Positions 45,441 through 56,396 of a stretch of 64,000 nucleotides of DNA are shown in pieces; position 1 is the stretch's first letter, and each line of letters opens with the position of its first letter. The stretch lies in the NCBI GenBank assembly GCA_031772625.1, contig CM062818.1, positions 1,283,760,277-1,283,824,276 of the forward strand. Reading direction: 5' to 3'. Position numbers and translations under genes: made by a program. Below the pieces are notes generated by a model. That model saw only the letters and a list, made by a program, of their open reading frames with translations. It was not told the origin of the DNA and did not search any database. Origin of the DNA: Pinus tabuliformis. Its lineage: Eukaryota; Streptophyta; Pinopsida; Pinales; Pinaceae.

Positions 45441-45976
45441 GATCATCGAACTAAGCCTTTGGAAACATCACCTAGGACCTAGGACTTAGGACTCATGAGG
45501 GGGATTTAAAACATTTTTCAACCCTCAAGACACATTACATCATGACTTTTACAATTTACATCTTAAGGGGACAAACCCACTTAACATAGACCCTCATAAA
45601 TCACCCAGATCTGCGACACAACTATAATCTAGCAGATTAACACACTAGGATTCTCCTAAAGTTCTAATAACAAAATGCATCCCAGCTTTGGGGTCAGGCT
45701 GAAGGAAAACTCTGCCAATCGTAGATCGGTGAGACGAAAAACTTTCCGGGACGTAGATTATCATTAGAAAGTTAGGTCCACCTAGGCAACTTTACATACA
45801 TGACTCTGATCTACTAAGATTATTTACATTTCATACATGCAGACTGGGTTTACAATTAAACTGATCAAGCTGCTGATGACTGTAGGCTGGCACGGACACG
45901 TCGTTCAGGTGCTACCCCTTTCTGCCAAGAAAAGAGGGGGTGTACTGTATGGGTAGTTGACCGGTAGTGGTCAACA

Positions 45977-45981
45977 CAGCT
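45977..45981. repeat. target-site duplication CAGCT, right copy (insertion G)
   Basis: Pairs with 42870-42874. Confidence 0.8.
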
Positions 45982-46241
45982 CCAGAAGTTTAGGACCCGA
46001 AAAACCGCCAAAAATAGTAAAATGTGCTACAATTAAGGAAACTAAAAACTAAAAGAAACAATGGTGAGTGTCCAAGTGGAATATGAAGTGGCCACCAATA
46101 TCCACTTGGATCACTCACGTAGATAAGAATAATGAATTATGAATATTTGGTTTAAGAGTGATGATTATGCTTGGCATGATAATGACTTATATATGATTAT
46201 GTATGGTTCAATATTGAATGTTTGAATCTCTTGGTATTCTT

Positions 46242-46258
46242 GGTTGACTAGTCATCTT
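46242..46258. repeat. 17-bp target duplication of SINE, left copy
   Basis: GGTTGACTAGTCATCTT, identical to 46421-46437. The length is typical of LINE-mediated insertion and not of LTR elements. Confidence 0.93.
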
Positions 46259-46420
46259 TTTTTTTGTAAGCTTGGGTAGGACCTTCTCATTTTCTAGTTT
46301 TTACATGTCCATTATTCACCCCATTTCCGGGGAGGGTAGCACAAGAATCGAACCCAAGATCTCCAGTTCGGTGAGACATCATTTCCACGGCCATTGCCAC
46401 TTGAGCTACCCCATGCAGAC
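46259..46420 (-). mobile_element. tRNA-derived SINE
   Basis: A 162-bp unit between perfect 17-bp duplications. On the minus strand it begins GTCTGCATGGGG. It has an A box TAGCTCAAGTGG (46408-46397) and a B box GGTTCGATTCT (46354-46344), and ends in a short poly(A) (T-run at 46259-46265). The two boxes form an RNA polymerase III internal promoter of tRNA type. It codes for no protein and would have been mobilised by LINE enzymes. It lies just right of element F. Confidence 0.9.
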
Positions 46421-46437
46421 GGTTGACTAGTCATCTT
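46421..46437. repeat. 17-bp target duplication of SINE, right copy
   Basis: Identical to 46242-46258. Confidence 0.93.
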
Positions 46438-47835
46438 AATTTTCTATGGAAAATATGAGTTCTTGAATATGGTAATGAATGCCATATAAATGAGATTCAA
46501 AATCACTTATGTGATTTTGAAAAATAGATTGAAGTCATCCAATTAACTTGAGAATTTATGATCTTCGTTATTTCAAATGTTTGTCATTTTGGCAGCTTAC
46601 AGTCATACTCAAAATTATTGGTTGTCTTATATATATATATATATATATATAGATATATATATAAATGTTCTAAGACTCATTGTCCAAGTAGGGTTTGTAG
46701 CCTTCTTGTATAAGAATGTAGTGGATTTTCTTCTTGATAAGAATTTAGGACTTATATCTCACTTAAGAAATTGTCCAATCTAAAATAGAAATCCAGGTTT
46801 AAATGCCTAAAATGGTGTAGTTTGGCCTTTGGAGCCAATTATTTCTTTTGTATAGGAACTCATCAGGGATTGGATGACCTCTTTAATGTACCTTGTATTG
46901 AGGTTGGATACTTCTTCACCTCCCAGGTTTTACTTGTATTTGGACACTTGAGGCAGAATATTTCCCATATCATGCGCAGATGCATCTGGTGATCAGGACA
47001 TCTAGATGGACAACGTGTGAAGTCATTGGAAATAATTTGGATTTAAATTGAACTAGATTTAGAGGTAAACATAATTTATAACAGGAGAACTAGGGTGGCC
47101 CTAACATTTTTTGGTTCATTTTCACAAGGACAATATTTTCTCATGAAGCCAAGACCGTATCTGGGATATGGGGTTTACAAGAAATGCATGCCCCATGGAG
47201 CCACAAATATCTACAATGTCATTTTTCCTTGACACAACCAAGTAAATCTGAGGGTCTAAAGATTTTAGGCATATCAACGGTGGACAATGGCATGAACACC
47301 AAGATTTCTCTACAACCAAATATAACATAAATCCATTGCAAAATCTAAAGGAGGAGGTCATGGTGGACCCTGTGCTTTATGTTGATGTAGCAAAACCATA
47401 AGGGCCTGATAAAGACCATTTGGGGGTCATGTAGTAACCTAATGAGGATGGGGACCCTGTGTTATGATGATGTGGAAATTCCACATAGGCCAGAAAGGAT
47501 CCATGTGGATGCCACATGGTAGAACACTGTTGATGTGGCTATACATATCTGGTTAAACTTTATATGGACATAACATTCAATATAGGAGTTAGATTTAGAT
47601 AAAATTTACATCATCGAAAATATCTTGATGAGTTGAATGTAATGGTGGTAATTTTCTTTGGTTTTGATGATGTCAGAAGAAGAGAAATTTTGTAGCCCCA
47701 TATTCATAAAAAACCTTGGAGTTCGGGTTAAACTCATAGGTAATACCTTCCACAACCTAATGTTCCTTTAAGGGAGTGGTAGGGAGTGTTACAACATTTA
47801 AATTTCTTGAAAAGTTATTATAGTTTTAAGAGGGA
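46438..47835. other. unassigned AT-rich sequence
   Basis: No supported gene. A (TA)n microsatellite lies at about 46629-46664. 47340-47560 repeats GATGTGG and GGACCCTGTG words in a loose pattern. The small open frame at 47122-47361 has no recognisable feature. Confidence 0.55.
46629..46664. repeat. (TA)n microsatellite
   Basis: A TA run with one GATA interruption. Confidence 0.9.
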
Positions 47836-48165
47836 ATTTTTCTAGGAAGGTATTAAAATTTCTATTCAAAACTTTGTGGCAAAATGTGTGGTCTACTAAA
47901 AGAATAAAAGAGAGACAATAAAGACAATAAAGACCCCAAGTCTCTTACATTCCTTGCTTATAACATGTGAACATTTAGAAGAATTTTCAATGGATTTTAT
48001 TATAGGTCTACCCAAATCTAAAGGAAATAATTTCATTATGGTATTAGATATATTGACAAAGTATGCCATTTTTTCTCTCTCTCATCCTTTCAAAGAAAGT
48101 ACAATGTAAGCAATATTCATGGAAATATTCCAAAATATACATGGAATATTGAATATTATTTTAGG
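47836..48165 (+). pseudogene. Ty3/gypsy integrase fragment (element K)
   Basis: Plus-strand frames give the second half of the zinc finger (ISIQNFVAKCVVY, where the last Cys is now Tyr). The core follows: EHLEEFSMDFIIGLPKSKGN with the first catalytic Asp, NFIMVLDILTKYAIFSLSHP, and IFMEIFQNIHGILNII. The match stops abruptly near 48165, before the second Asp, where unrelated sequence begins. Stops are present. No matching RT was found upstream. Confidence 0.72.
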
Positions 48166-48167
48166 TG

Positions 48168-48940
48168 TCAAAGGTTGTGATAGCTCAAAAATCCACTGTC
48201 TATGGTCAAGAAGACAAGCACATCCTTTTCCAGATCAGATGATAAATTTTTGATTGGTGAAACATCAAAAACAAGTGTTTTGAGGGATCAACACTCCTTC
48301 CTAGTGGTAGGGATCGAACCAGAAGGCGGAACAACACAGCTTCCTAGTGTTCAGGACTGAAAAAGAAGGTCATCAATGCGCTCTTTGCACTAGAGCTTCG
48401 AAACAATGTGGGAATTCAACTGGATAAGCTTAGATTTAGTCCAAATTATAATTTTTTTTAAAATAACCATTGTCGATTAAAATAATTATTGATTTTGTTT
48501 ATCTTAATCATCACCTTAAGACGGTCAAGAAAGTTCCTTAATCATTGCCAAGAAATGAAGGCCAATCATAAGGAAACATATATAAGTAGAGATCTTCAAT
48601 AATCATAGGGGAAAGAATAAAATAACTTATGTCAGAATCTTTCTAGAGTTGTGACTTCGATAAACTTGTGCATCAACACTAGTGATCATAGAGGTTAGGG
48701 AGAAACTCAAGGGTAGAGGCTTGGAGGAATCATTGATGTACTCTAGTTCAAAGAAATAGTAATAATAGTGAATATTTTCCCCATATTCATCTATCATGTT
48801 TCTTTAATATGTTATATGATTGATGTATTATGTTGAACTAATATTTTTTTTGTAGGAAGATCAAATTGGTTTCTTTCTTTGTGTGTAGGTGATATAGGAT
48901 ATCTAGGAGAAACGATCTTTAGGATATCTTCCTATAGCTG
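48168..48940 (+). mobile_element. possible 5' LTR interrupting integrase relic K
   Basis: Sequence changes at about 48168 (TGTCAAAGG) in the middle of the integrase. A TATA-like TATATAAGTAGAGATC lies at about 48590. A possible primer site, TGGCATCATC, occurs at 48938. This could be the 5' LTR of the plus-strand element whose gag resumes at 61825 beyond element H. No second copy is visible, so this is inference. Confidence 0.25.
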
Positions 48941-50124
48941 GCATCATCAAATAGAGTTAAGGATCTAGTGTTAAAAGGTATGTCCATTACCGTCTTCTTG
49001 TGATTTGAAAGTGCTTGGTATTGTTTAGTTACTTTTGTTCCACTTCTTTATTCACACACATTGTCTAGGAAAGATTTGGAAAAGCTTGTTGGGATCAAAG
49101 TAACCTACTACTGTAGGTGAAATTCTCTCTTAAACAAAAATGGCTACTCCGCTAGGGATATCCTAGTAAGTCTATTTTTTGAGCCTATTTTACTTTATAT
49201 TTTTTTGGATTTTTTGTTTCCTTGGTGTTTTACAGTGATAATTAGTCATCTAAGAAGTTTGGTTTCAAAACTCAGATCATCAAACCTCCAAAATATAAGT
49301 TTTCTCCCTCTGTTTCGTGCCTCTAATTCAATTCAGGGTGTTCCTATCCCTATGTTTCAGTATGCATAACTATTGGGGAGCATTGATAGTCTCTCTATTT
49401 CGGTCAATTATTCTCTGATGTAGCATTGAAGGAATTTTTGTTTAGAAATTGAGGGGTTAAGCTCATATATGTAAGGGCATTTTTGCATCTCTACAAACCC
49501 TACTATGTGGTGTTTCAAATCTGTGGTTTTTTGTTGTGATCATTGATTTTTTCTTGAGTTTACATGAAATTTTGTGGACTTAGTTACCTTATTAGGGTTT
49601 AATCCTTCTTCTTGGGTTTTGATTATTTTCAAGAACATTGGAGTTCAAATACCTTTTTAACATCATTATACCGATAGCCTTGCATGGATTGTCTTCCTAT
49701 AGCTTGATTGCTTGATTTAAAACTCATTCTTCAAATCTTAGTGCATTCTTATGGGTAGATATATGTTTTTTTGTTTTGGGTAGAATTTCCTTTATTTCCT
49801 TTTGTTTCTTTTTCCACCATTTTTGCAGTTGGTTTTCTTTTTTTCTTGATAGGATCATAGTGTTAAATGAGAGAGAAGTGAGGGACATGTCCATGATTTC
49901 ATTATAAAAATAAAATATATTTTCCTTACTCTAAGTAGAATTAATCAAAACAAAACTTTTTCATTTGCATATCTTTTCATAGTTTCTTTCAATCAAATGA
50001 GTCATAATATGATTTCAGTTTCATCCATTACCATTGACTTAACAAATAGCCATTAAAATTAACACACTTAGTCAATCTAACTTCATATTTTTCTCTTTCC
50101 TGTAGAAACCCAACATTAGATAGG
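48941..50124. other. unassigned sequence left of element H
   Basis: Around 1.2 kb without a supported frame. If the preceding segment is an LTR, this would be its leader. Nothing else was recognised. Confidence 0.4.
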
Positions 50125-52288
50125 CGTTGTAGCAGCTACGACCACCATCCAAAATTTTTCCTTGGCTTCGTTTTGGAGCCTCCCTCCTAAATCATAGAAG
50201 CTCATCTCGCACTGGCCCATATACTTATGCTTTGATTGAGCTTTATCTTTTGAATTATGGCTGTTGTTTTCTTACTTGATTCACTGTCAAACCCACAAGC
50301 CAATCTCTTGACTTTGTTTCCACCCAGTTTTGGGCTCGCCTTTGAGAAATACACAATCCTTGAGGGAAACTAGCCTTGCTCTCAGGAATTGCGTAGTTCA
50401 AGCTGATAGTGAGCCTTTAGCTCCAAAATTAGAAAGAACTAGTGGAGAACTAACCTTCAACTAGGAAATTGCACAGAAAATGAGAGGAAACCCAGAGCCA
50501 CTCAACCCATAAATTGTGCAGGACCTTACTATGCTCAGAAAATGTGCAGTGCAAGAGCCAGAGAGTTGCTTAGTCCTTCCCAGAACTGCGAAATATTTCT
50601 AGGCAATGCATGGAAGGTCCCCCCCCAACCCCCCCAATAAAAGAAAGAAAACTAAAGGGAAAGAAGCATCACTAGGAAGTAGGGATCTATTATTAGTTTC
50701 CTGAAGGTGGCACATTTCTATCTTTAGAAGTTTCTGTCAAGTGTCACTTTAGTCCTTGATCTTATGCATACACATCATAAATTCCAATTGGCTCAATTAT
50801 ATGTAATGGATGCCTCTAGAGCTCATTTGTACATTCTATCATCAATCTCTATCACTCCCGGGGAGATAAAGGAATGTTCAGAGCATTTTCGTCCCTTTTC
50901 TGGGTGAATTTCGATTTTATTGTCTTTTGTCGCCTTTTCTGTCGCTTTTTGTTGTTTAGCTTGTGAGAGTGTTGTTTCACTTGTTTCTTTGAACGAATTC
51001 TAGCATTTTAACTTGTTTTAGTTTGTAGAAGTGTTTTTTCAAGTTATAGATAGCCTTTCCCAAATGTCACATGAGTTTTCCTGTTTTTCACCAACAATTG
51101 TTGTTGTGGAGACTCTCTTCACATGCTTCATTGTCCTTCAGTTTTATCGATTGCTACACTTGTTTCACATTCATGCATCAATAGTTAGTCAGCTATTCAC
51201 CCAACATCACATCATACTTTAGATATTCTTGATTTTCACACTCCCCATGAGAAAATATCTGCTCCCCTTGCCTGGATCTCACACTTCACTACATACACTG
51301 CACAATCTGGGAGCTAAAGGCCTTTTTCTTGACTTCTGGAATTGCGCAAAGCCTGTCTTGGCCTGGCTCCAACTACGCACTATGCATTTCTAAGAGTCAA
51401 TCTCTCAGCTTGGCCACTGAGATTGCGCAATGTGTAGTCTCTCTTCGACCTTGGCCCACACTGACTACTGGGACTACGCAGTTCCAGTCATCAGGCTTCT
51501 ACAATGACTACTAGGATTGTGCAGTGTGAATTTCCAATAGTCAGCCAGTCACCCTTGTCAGTTAGAATTGTGCAATCAGTCTCATCAAATGCCCTGATTT
51601 ATACTTGATCATGATGTGAAGTTAGATTTATAAGAGCTAATGTTTGCTTTCCATGAGTGTCCTTTCTTCCCCATAGGTACCAGACTCGTGAAGCACTTCT
51701 CTCCATCAATCATTGTACCATGGAACGAAAAGAGAACTACTTCAAGAGATAACACTGAAACAATATTCAGGAAGTAGTTGAGAAAGCACCAGTTAACATG
51801 CCAATATATGTGGACACTTAACTATTCATAGAAAAGGAGTCAACACTAACATGGAAGTAAGACCAACAATAGTAGAATAAGGAAGAAATTTAGTACAAGA
51901 TCAGGGAAAGAGGAAGTTGCTGACATAATAGTGGGAGAATGAAGCTGCAGAGTGGAAGAAGATTCAATATTCATGCAAGCAGCTTTGGCAGCATAAGAAA
52001 AAGGAAGCAGACGACACAGACAAAAGAGGAGAAGAAGAGAGAAAAGCAGAGCTTTTAGGTCGTAGAACTAAGATCGTAAAAAGTAGAACAACAACCGAAG
52101 GAAGGACAGGAGCTGAGGAGGAAAGAACAAAAGGAGAATAAGAAGGGAGAAGAAGAAAAAAGGAAAGGTGCAATGACATATCAAACAATGCCAATATAGG
52201 TTGATGATCTGGAACAACCAGCAGCTAAGGAAAAGAGTGAACAGATACAGGTTCCCTCACCAATGTTAAATACAAGAACCAAGTTCGG

Positions 52289-52609
52289 CTAGAGATTGAT
52301 GAGTACATGGAGCAACTAAGATGAGAGGTCACCAGGGAAGACTTGGAGTTGAGCACACATAACATGTAGAAGTACATTGGTGGTCCCATCATGGTCAACA
52401 CCATGTTCTACGTGCTTCAGAATGAGTTGGGCACAGGTTCCAAGACCATATACGTGTGTTCTATGGAGGCAAGAGTCCGCTATCAAAAAGACAACATCAA
52501 GAAGTTTGGGGAAATCATCATGCATTATCAAGATTGGCATCAATATGTGATCGAGAAGAACCATGTGGAGGTTTCTGAGTTGGTCTTTCCCCAAACTTCA
52601 GAATCATAG
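52289..52609 (+). pseudogene. coding-like segment inside the 5' LTR of H
   Basis: A 107-codon stretch begins LEIDEYMEQLR, contains a shared TGA at codon 12 and further codons such as KYIGGPIMVNTM and WHQYVIEKNHVEVSEL, and ends QTSES with TAG. The same frame, length and ending occur in the other LTR at 59768-60088. Upstream, Glu/Lys/Arg-rich frames (about 51870-52170) are also shared. I do not recognise the family. It may be a captured or relocated gene fragment, or an element ORF absorbed into the LTR. Confidence 0.55.
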
Positions 52610-52834
52610 TGTTTTGTCTTGTTAGGTTGTCTCTAGCCTATTTTGTCTTACATGGGTACATGTGGAAAATGTAATATTATTTGTAAATATGTTGTAAGTG
52701 AAATTCCAAGTGTCATTAGTGGAATGTGAAAGGTCATCATGTTATGTAATGAGTTACTTGTAAGGAAGTTGAAGAGTCATGAGGGTAGTCAAAGAGTCAT
52801 AAAGGAGAATGTCAAGGGTCAACCCATCCTTTGT

Positions 52835-52842
52835 TATAGATA
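52835..52842 (+). promoter_or_regulatory. decayed TATA element in 5' LTR of H
   Basis: TATAGATA aligned with TATAAATA at 60313-60320 in the 3' LTR. The better match in the 3' copy suggests the original form. Confidence 0.45.
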
Positions 52843-53558
52843 GAACCTCATAACTCATAGAAGAGATTTTTGGGAGCCAAGCTTTTGGCTAGGGTTAGGA
52901 TTAGAGAAGTCTTGGGAGTATTGTGACAAGCCTTGGCTTCTCCACAATGTGGAGAAAGTATACTTCTTTGGAGGAGAAGGTGTTCTTGATTATAATGTTC
53001 CACTATTGGGGCTAGTCGTAGTCAATGGTGTATGTATGGATGGAACTTTCACTTATAATAATAATAAATGAGCCAGCATGCTTTCATGCATATGTTTTTA
53101 TTGTAGTTGGACTATCTTGGTTGCTTTAGAAATGTATGTTTTTTAACTTATGCATTTGTTTGTGAACTACTTTGTATGCAATTATATGAATCTTGTTGAA
53201 TGCTTCTTGTTGGATTAACTCGTCACTTTGGTTTGTGGACTATTCCATATTTCATCTTGTGATGTCATTCTGCTCGTGTGTTCCTTTCAAGTTGTGTACT
53301 ATTACAGGCTTCTAAGGGGCACACTTCCTTTTCCCCTTCATGTGTTAGAACCACCATGCATCTCACATGACTCGCTACAAGGTCACACACTTGCTTCTGA
53401 CCAAAGTCATCATACTTATCTCTATGCGCTACCGCAGTTAAGGAACTACAATACCACCCACTTCTGGGACTCCCACTCTAAATGGTATGAGGTCTAGTTG
53501 GGACTTATTACCAGGGAGATCCCATGAATGTTGGCGGGTCCATCATCGTCAACATTTT

Positions 53559-53577
53559 TGGCACTAGAAGGAGGGCC
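53559..53577 (+). promoter_or_regulatory. probable primer-binding site of element H
   Basis: TGGCACTAGAAGGAGGGCC begins with TGG, as tRNA-primed sites do, and sits just after the LTR. The tRNA it matches was not determined. Confidence 0.55.
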
Positions 53578-53789
53578 AGATGACAAGCTGAGCCCTTGAA
53601 GTCTGTTTTGAATTTTTGCACATCATTCATGACTTATATCACAATCTCAACCCTGGCATGTTTTTCTCACATTCATGATTTCGATGCGCCGGTGGATGTT
53701 ATAGATGACTTTTCATCAAATTTGATGGTGAAAGCAGAGAATTCCTATTAATCCACGTGGTTTCCTTTTTGTGTTTTTGTGACAAGAAT

Positions 53790-54172
53790 GAAGTCCCCTC
53801 AGACGACATTGCCTGTGGGTTGTTCTCTTACATGTTCAAAGGGTGCATTAAGAAATGGTATCACACATTACCGTAGCCTCTATACACTTTTTCAACCACA
53901 TGATTAGAGAATTAGGCCATCCTTTCATCTTTTATGACCATAAAGCACTTAATCACAAAATTTTTAAATTGTGAAAAGTACCTGACGAATCAATTGTGCA
54001 CTTTTATGATTGTTTCTGTCACTACTGTTTTGAATTTCTGGAAGATGAAGTTGACTGGAAATTTATGAATGCAATGTTTTAGTATCTTGTTCACATCTTT
54101 GAGAATCAACATGAATTAGAATCTTTCAAATCCTTTCTAGCATACCTCGGTGTTAGAGCTTCTAAATTTGAG
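53790..54172 (+). pseudogene. gag-like region of element H
   Basis: Plus frames give KGCIKKWYHTLP, TFFNHMIRELGHPFIFYDHK and PDESIVHFYDCF, then DEVDWKFMNAMF. The order of aromatic and charged residues resembles the retrotransposon gag core (W...LP, F...F, then the ...E...F repeat). Stops occur at three or more places. Gag would form the particle, with enzymes supplied by other elements. Confidence 0.52.
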
Positions 54173-54667
54173 ATGGACAAGGTCGTTATCCCAAGTGACC
54201 CTTTGTCCCCTTCTCATCAAACAACGTTAGCTCCACAGGATGAGGTGAGAGAAGTTGTGAACCTACCTGTTGAATTGTCACCATCTCCTCCCTCCCCACT
54301 TGGTCTAGATTTCTGTGCAAATTTGGACTACAAGCTTGATGGTTGTCATGTGGTCTCATGTTTTCAGCCTCCTTCCACTAGTTCCTTTGGTCCTCCGTAT
54401 TTTGGTGTGTTGTGTTCATCTGTGCCAGATTCCACATGTGAGGTTCACGAGGATCAATTTGTGGATAGAGGTTGTGTTGAATGTCTAAACTGTGCTATCA
54501 TTTTTTACGAGTACATGTGGGAATCAGAACAAGAAGTTGCGGTGAAGGATGACCTCCTTCTGTCCGCACCTCATCCACTTTATCCTGACATCTTATGTGA
54601 TTCTACCACTGCTTATTCCTCTTGTGAAAATTCATCTCTGGATGTTTCCACTTCTGATCATTCATAG
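54173..54667 (+). CDS. acidic ORF of element H, function unknown
   Basis: An open frame of 164 residues follows the gag-like region and may be its continuation, since the preceding codons (LAYLGVRASKFE) are in frame. It is rich in Ser, Pro, Asp and Glu, with PVELSPSPPSPLGLDFCANL and several Cys (HVVSCFQPP, ECLNCAIIFYEYMWE). No zinc-knuckle spacing, membrane segment or catalytic motif is visible. A related acidic frame at 54832-55044 (HGCRDIFTHSFYHDSDSPTV) continues after stops, and a PLESHNIIAHALEELY end lies before 55180. It is probably the distal half of an element-specific protein, now broken. Confidence 0.42.
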   Translation: MDKVVIPSDPLSPSHQTTLAPQDEVREVVNLPVELSPSPPSPLGLDFCANLDYKLDGCHVVSCFQPPSTSSFGPPYFGVLCSSVPDSTCEVHEDQFVDRGCVECLNCAIIFYEYMWESEQEVAVKDDLLLSAPHPLYPDILCDSTTAYSSCENSSLDVSTSDHS

Positions 54668-54831
54668 AACGCACAGGATGCCAGTTTGTCATTTGATTAG
54701 AGAGAGGACAAATATTTCTTCCGGAATCCACTCGATCTCTCGTCTTTCATTTCTGGAAACTCAAAGGGTGATTTTTTTTTTCATCAACCCCTATCTATGA
54801 TTTATTAGATCACGAGGATGTTGTTGAACAT

Positions 54832-55180
54832 TTGGAATTTTATGATCATGGTTGTCGTGATATTTTCACTCATTCATTTTATCACGATTCTGATTCACCT
54901 ACTGTTGATATTTCTAATCCATCGGTCTTTGACGATCTATGTTCTGATGAAGTGGAAACCACTCAAGCTGTCGAGGCACTTCAGACCAAGTTGATGGTTA
55001 TGTCAGGCTCTCATAGCCTTGAGGTCAATCCCACTTCTGATTAGAAATCTTTTGAATCTCCCCAGGCTCCTCATCACTCTCCTGTTCACATTTAAAATCA
55101 ATTCAATTCACAATTTTCACATCCTCCACTAGAATCACACAATATTATTGCTCATGCATTAGAGGAGTTATATGTAGTAA
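54832..55180 (+). pseudogene. distal part of the acidic ORF of element H
   Basis: The plus frame EFYDHGCRDIF through VEALQTKLMVMSGSHSLEV continues past stops to PLESHNIIAHALEELYVV near 55178. Composition matches 54173-54667. I recognise no domain. The frame ends shortly before the solo LTR I. Confidence 0.4.
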
Positions 55181-55243
55181 GCATTATTGTGATTTTTTTT
55201 TCTTATTTCTTCATGTTCGCTCACTTGTCAAGTTCGAAGGATT

Positions 55244-55248
55244 GTACA
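55244..55248. repeat. target-site duplication GTACA, left copy (solo LTR I)
   Basis: Matches GTACA at 56392-56396. Confidence 0.8.
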
Positions 55249-56391
55249 TGTTGAAAATGAAATAAGATGATGGAGCTTAGTGAAAAGGAGTCGCCTTCAC
55301 TAAGTGGGCTCGCAGGCTATTTTTGGTGCAAAGTCTATTTTTAGACATATGGATCATGGTCTATGAGTTGCAAGATGCTAATTTTGGATGATTGGTCATG
55401 TTGGTAAAAATAGATGGACTTCTATTTTTAGACATATGGGCGGAGTCTATTTTTAGACTGCTAGGCTAAAAATAGAACAGTCGAATATTATTAGCTCTTA
55501 ATAATATTTGGACTATAAACATTATCTTATCCTCTTGGAGCACTTCAGTTCGAGCTATGGATGTGGCACATGTAGCTGCCAGAAGGAAATACGCTTTTCT
55601 TATGGGTCAGTTGAGCTATTGCATGATGGACTTCAGTTAGAACTCAAGTGATTGAGTTTGGTGGAGTTGATTGAGGAGTTGATGGAGTTGTGTTCAGTTT
55701 GACTTAGTTGAACTAGTTGTATTTAGTCTAATTGCATAATACACTAGTGATGAGTGATGTGAATTAATTATTAATTAATTCACTAATTATTAACTCCTAA
55801 AGCAACTAAAGAATACATCAGTTAACTCAATGCATGGACAGTTCAGTGGAGACAGGTGTTAGAGGTGAGTGAAAGGGCAAGACAACTATCAGTTGTGACT
55901 ATAGTTGTGCATGAGATTTGCACAATCAATGGATTGAGTATTTCCAATGAGGATTGCGTGGTTCAGCCAAGGGAAATACGAGTTTGGATCAGCCATTCTC
56001 ATCAATTCTCATGCAGGATTGCGCAGTGGAGGCAGGCAAGCAGCAGACGAGATTTGAACCTGTGATTGATTCAGATCTGAGCTAGTTTGTGTGTAGCAGG
56101 TGGAGATAGTACTGAGTACTTGTGAGGAGTATTGTACTATGTATTGTTACATGTTCTCAATCAATATAATATATAGATAGTTGGGGGTTTTCAGTTGTAT
56201 GCTTTCCCCGGTTACATACTGTGTTGATATGTGTTATTAATGTATTTCAATGTGCGCATGCGATTGTTTCTGAATACTGCAAATTGATGATCAACGGTAG
56301 AGGAGGTTATGTATTATGCATGCATTCCGAAAATAGTGTATAATCAAGATAATCTCTATGAATAAGTATTATATTATTCAAAATTTCTACA
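55249..56391 (+). mobile_element. solo LTR I inside element H
   Basis: The 1143-bp unit starts TGTTGAAAATG and ends TTTCTACA, flanked by GTACA on both sides. The TGTTGAAAATG start is common in Ty1/copia LTRs, and orientation is taken from this. No internal or second LTR is present, so it is a solo LTR. It contains palindromic GTCTATTTTTAGAC repeats near 55333-55480 and ATTGYGCA-like words at 55910-56030. Confidence 0.8.
55333..55478. repeat. palindromic GTCTATTTTTAGAC repeats in solo LTR I
   Basis: Complete copies lie at 55333-55346 and 55445-55458. Partial copies lie near 55412, 55431 and 55466, some in reverse orientation. Confidence 0.75.
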
Positions 56392-56396
56392 GTACA
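56392..56396. repeat. target-site duplication GTACA, right copy (solo LTR I)
   Basis: Matches 55244-55248. Confidence 0.8.

Larger units (their letters stand above)
42875..45976. mobile_element. insertion G: 3.1 kb LTR-like unit, probably a solo LTR
   Basis: It starts TGTTG, ends CAACA and is flanked by CAGCT duplications. No internal pair of direct repeats and no gag or pol sequence is visible. It is therefore best read as a solo LTR left by recombination between the LTRs of a large element. A TATATAAA at 45161-45168 favours plus orientation, but strand is not certain. Low-complexity runs lie at 43384-43440 and 45290-45440. A very short non-autonomous element cannot be excluded. Confidence 0.68.
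37226..46113 (-). mobile_element. element F: Ty3/gypsy retrotransposon with insertion G in its 5' LTR
   Basis: LTRs lie at 37226-37826 (601 bp) and 42392-46113 (about 615 bp once G is removed). Both begin TGATCCA and end AGATCA on the minus strand. The flanks are CTCAT (37221-37225) and CTCAC (46114-46118), a target duplication with one change. The primer-binding site and polypurine tract are in place for minus-strand orientation. The interior holds gag, protease-like, RT/RNase H and integrase blocks, all interrupted. Confidence 0.87.
42392..46113 (-). mobile_element. 5' LTR of element F, split by insertion G
   Basis: The parts 42392-42874 and 45982-46113 align with 37226-37826. The break lies within AAAACAGCT...CCAGAAG. 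Confidence 0.87.
50125..53554 (+). mobile_element. 5' LTR of element H
   Basis: Starts CGTTGTAGCAGCTACGACC (first T changed to C) and ends CGTCAACA. It aligns with 57615-61032. A TATA-like TATAGATA at 52835-52842 corresponds to TATAAATA in the other LTR. ATTGYGCA words cluster at 50383-50590 and 51296-51570. It contains a coding-like segment, listed separately. Confidence 0.85.

Noticed and set aside
46259-46420. Functional tRNA gene at the SINE
   Set aside because: A and B boxes are present, but no cloverleaf with acceptor stem can be formed, and the unit ends in poly(A) with a target duplication.
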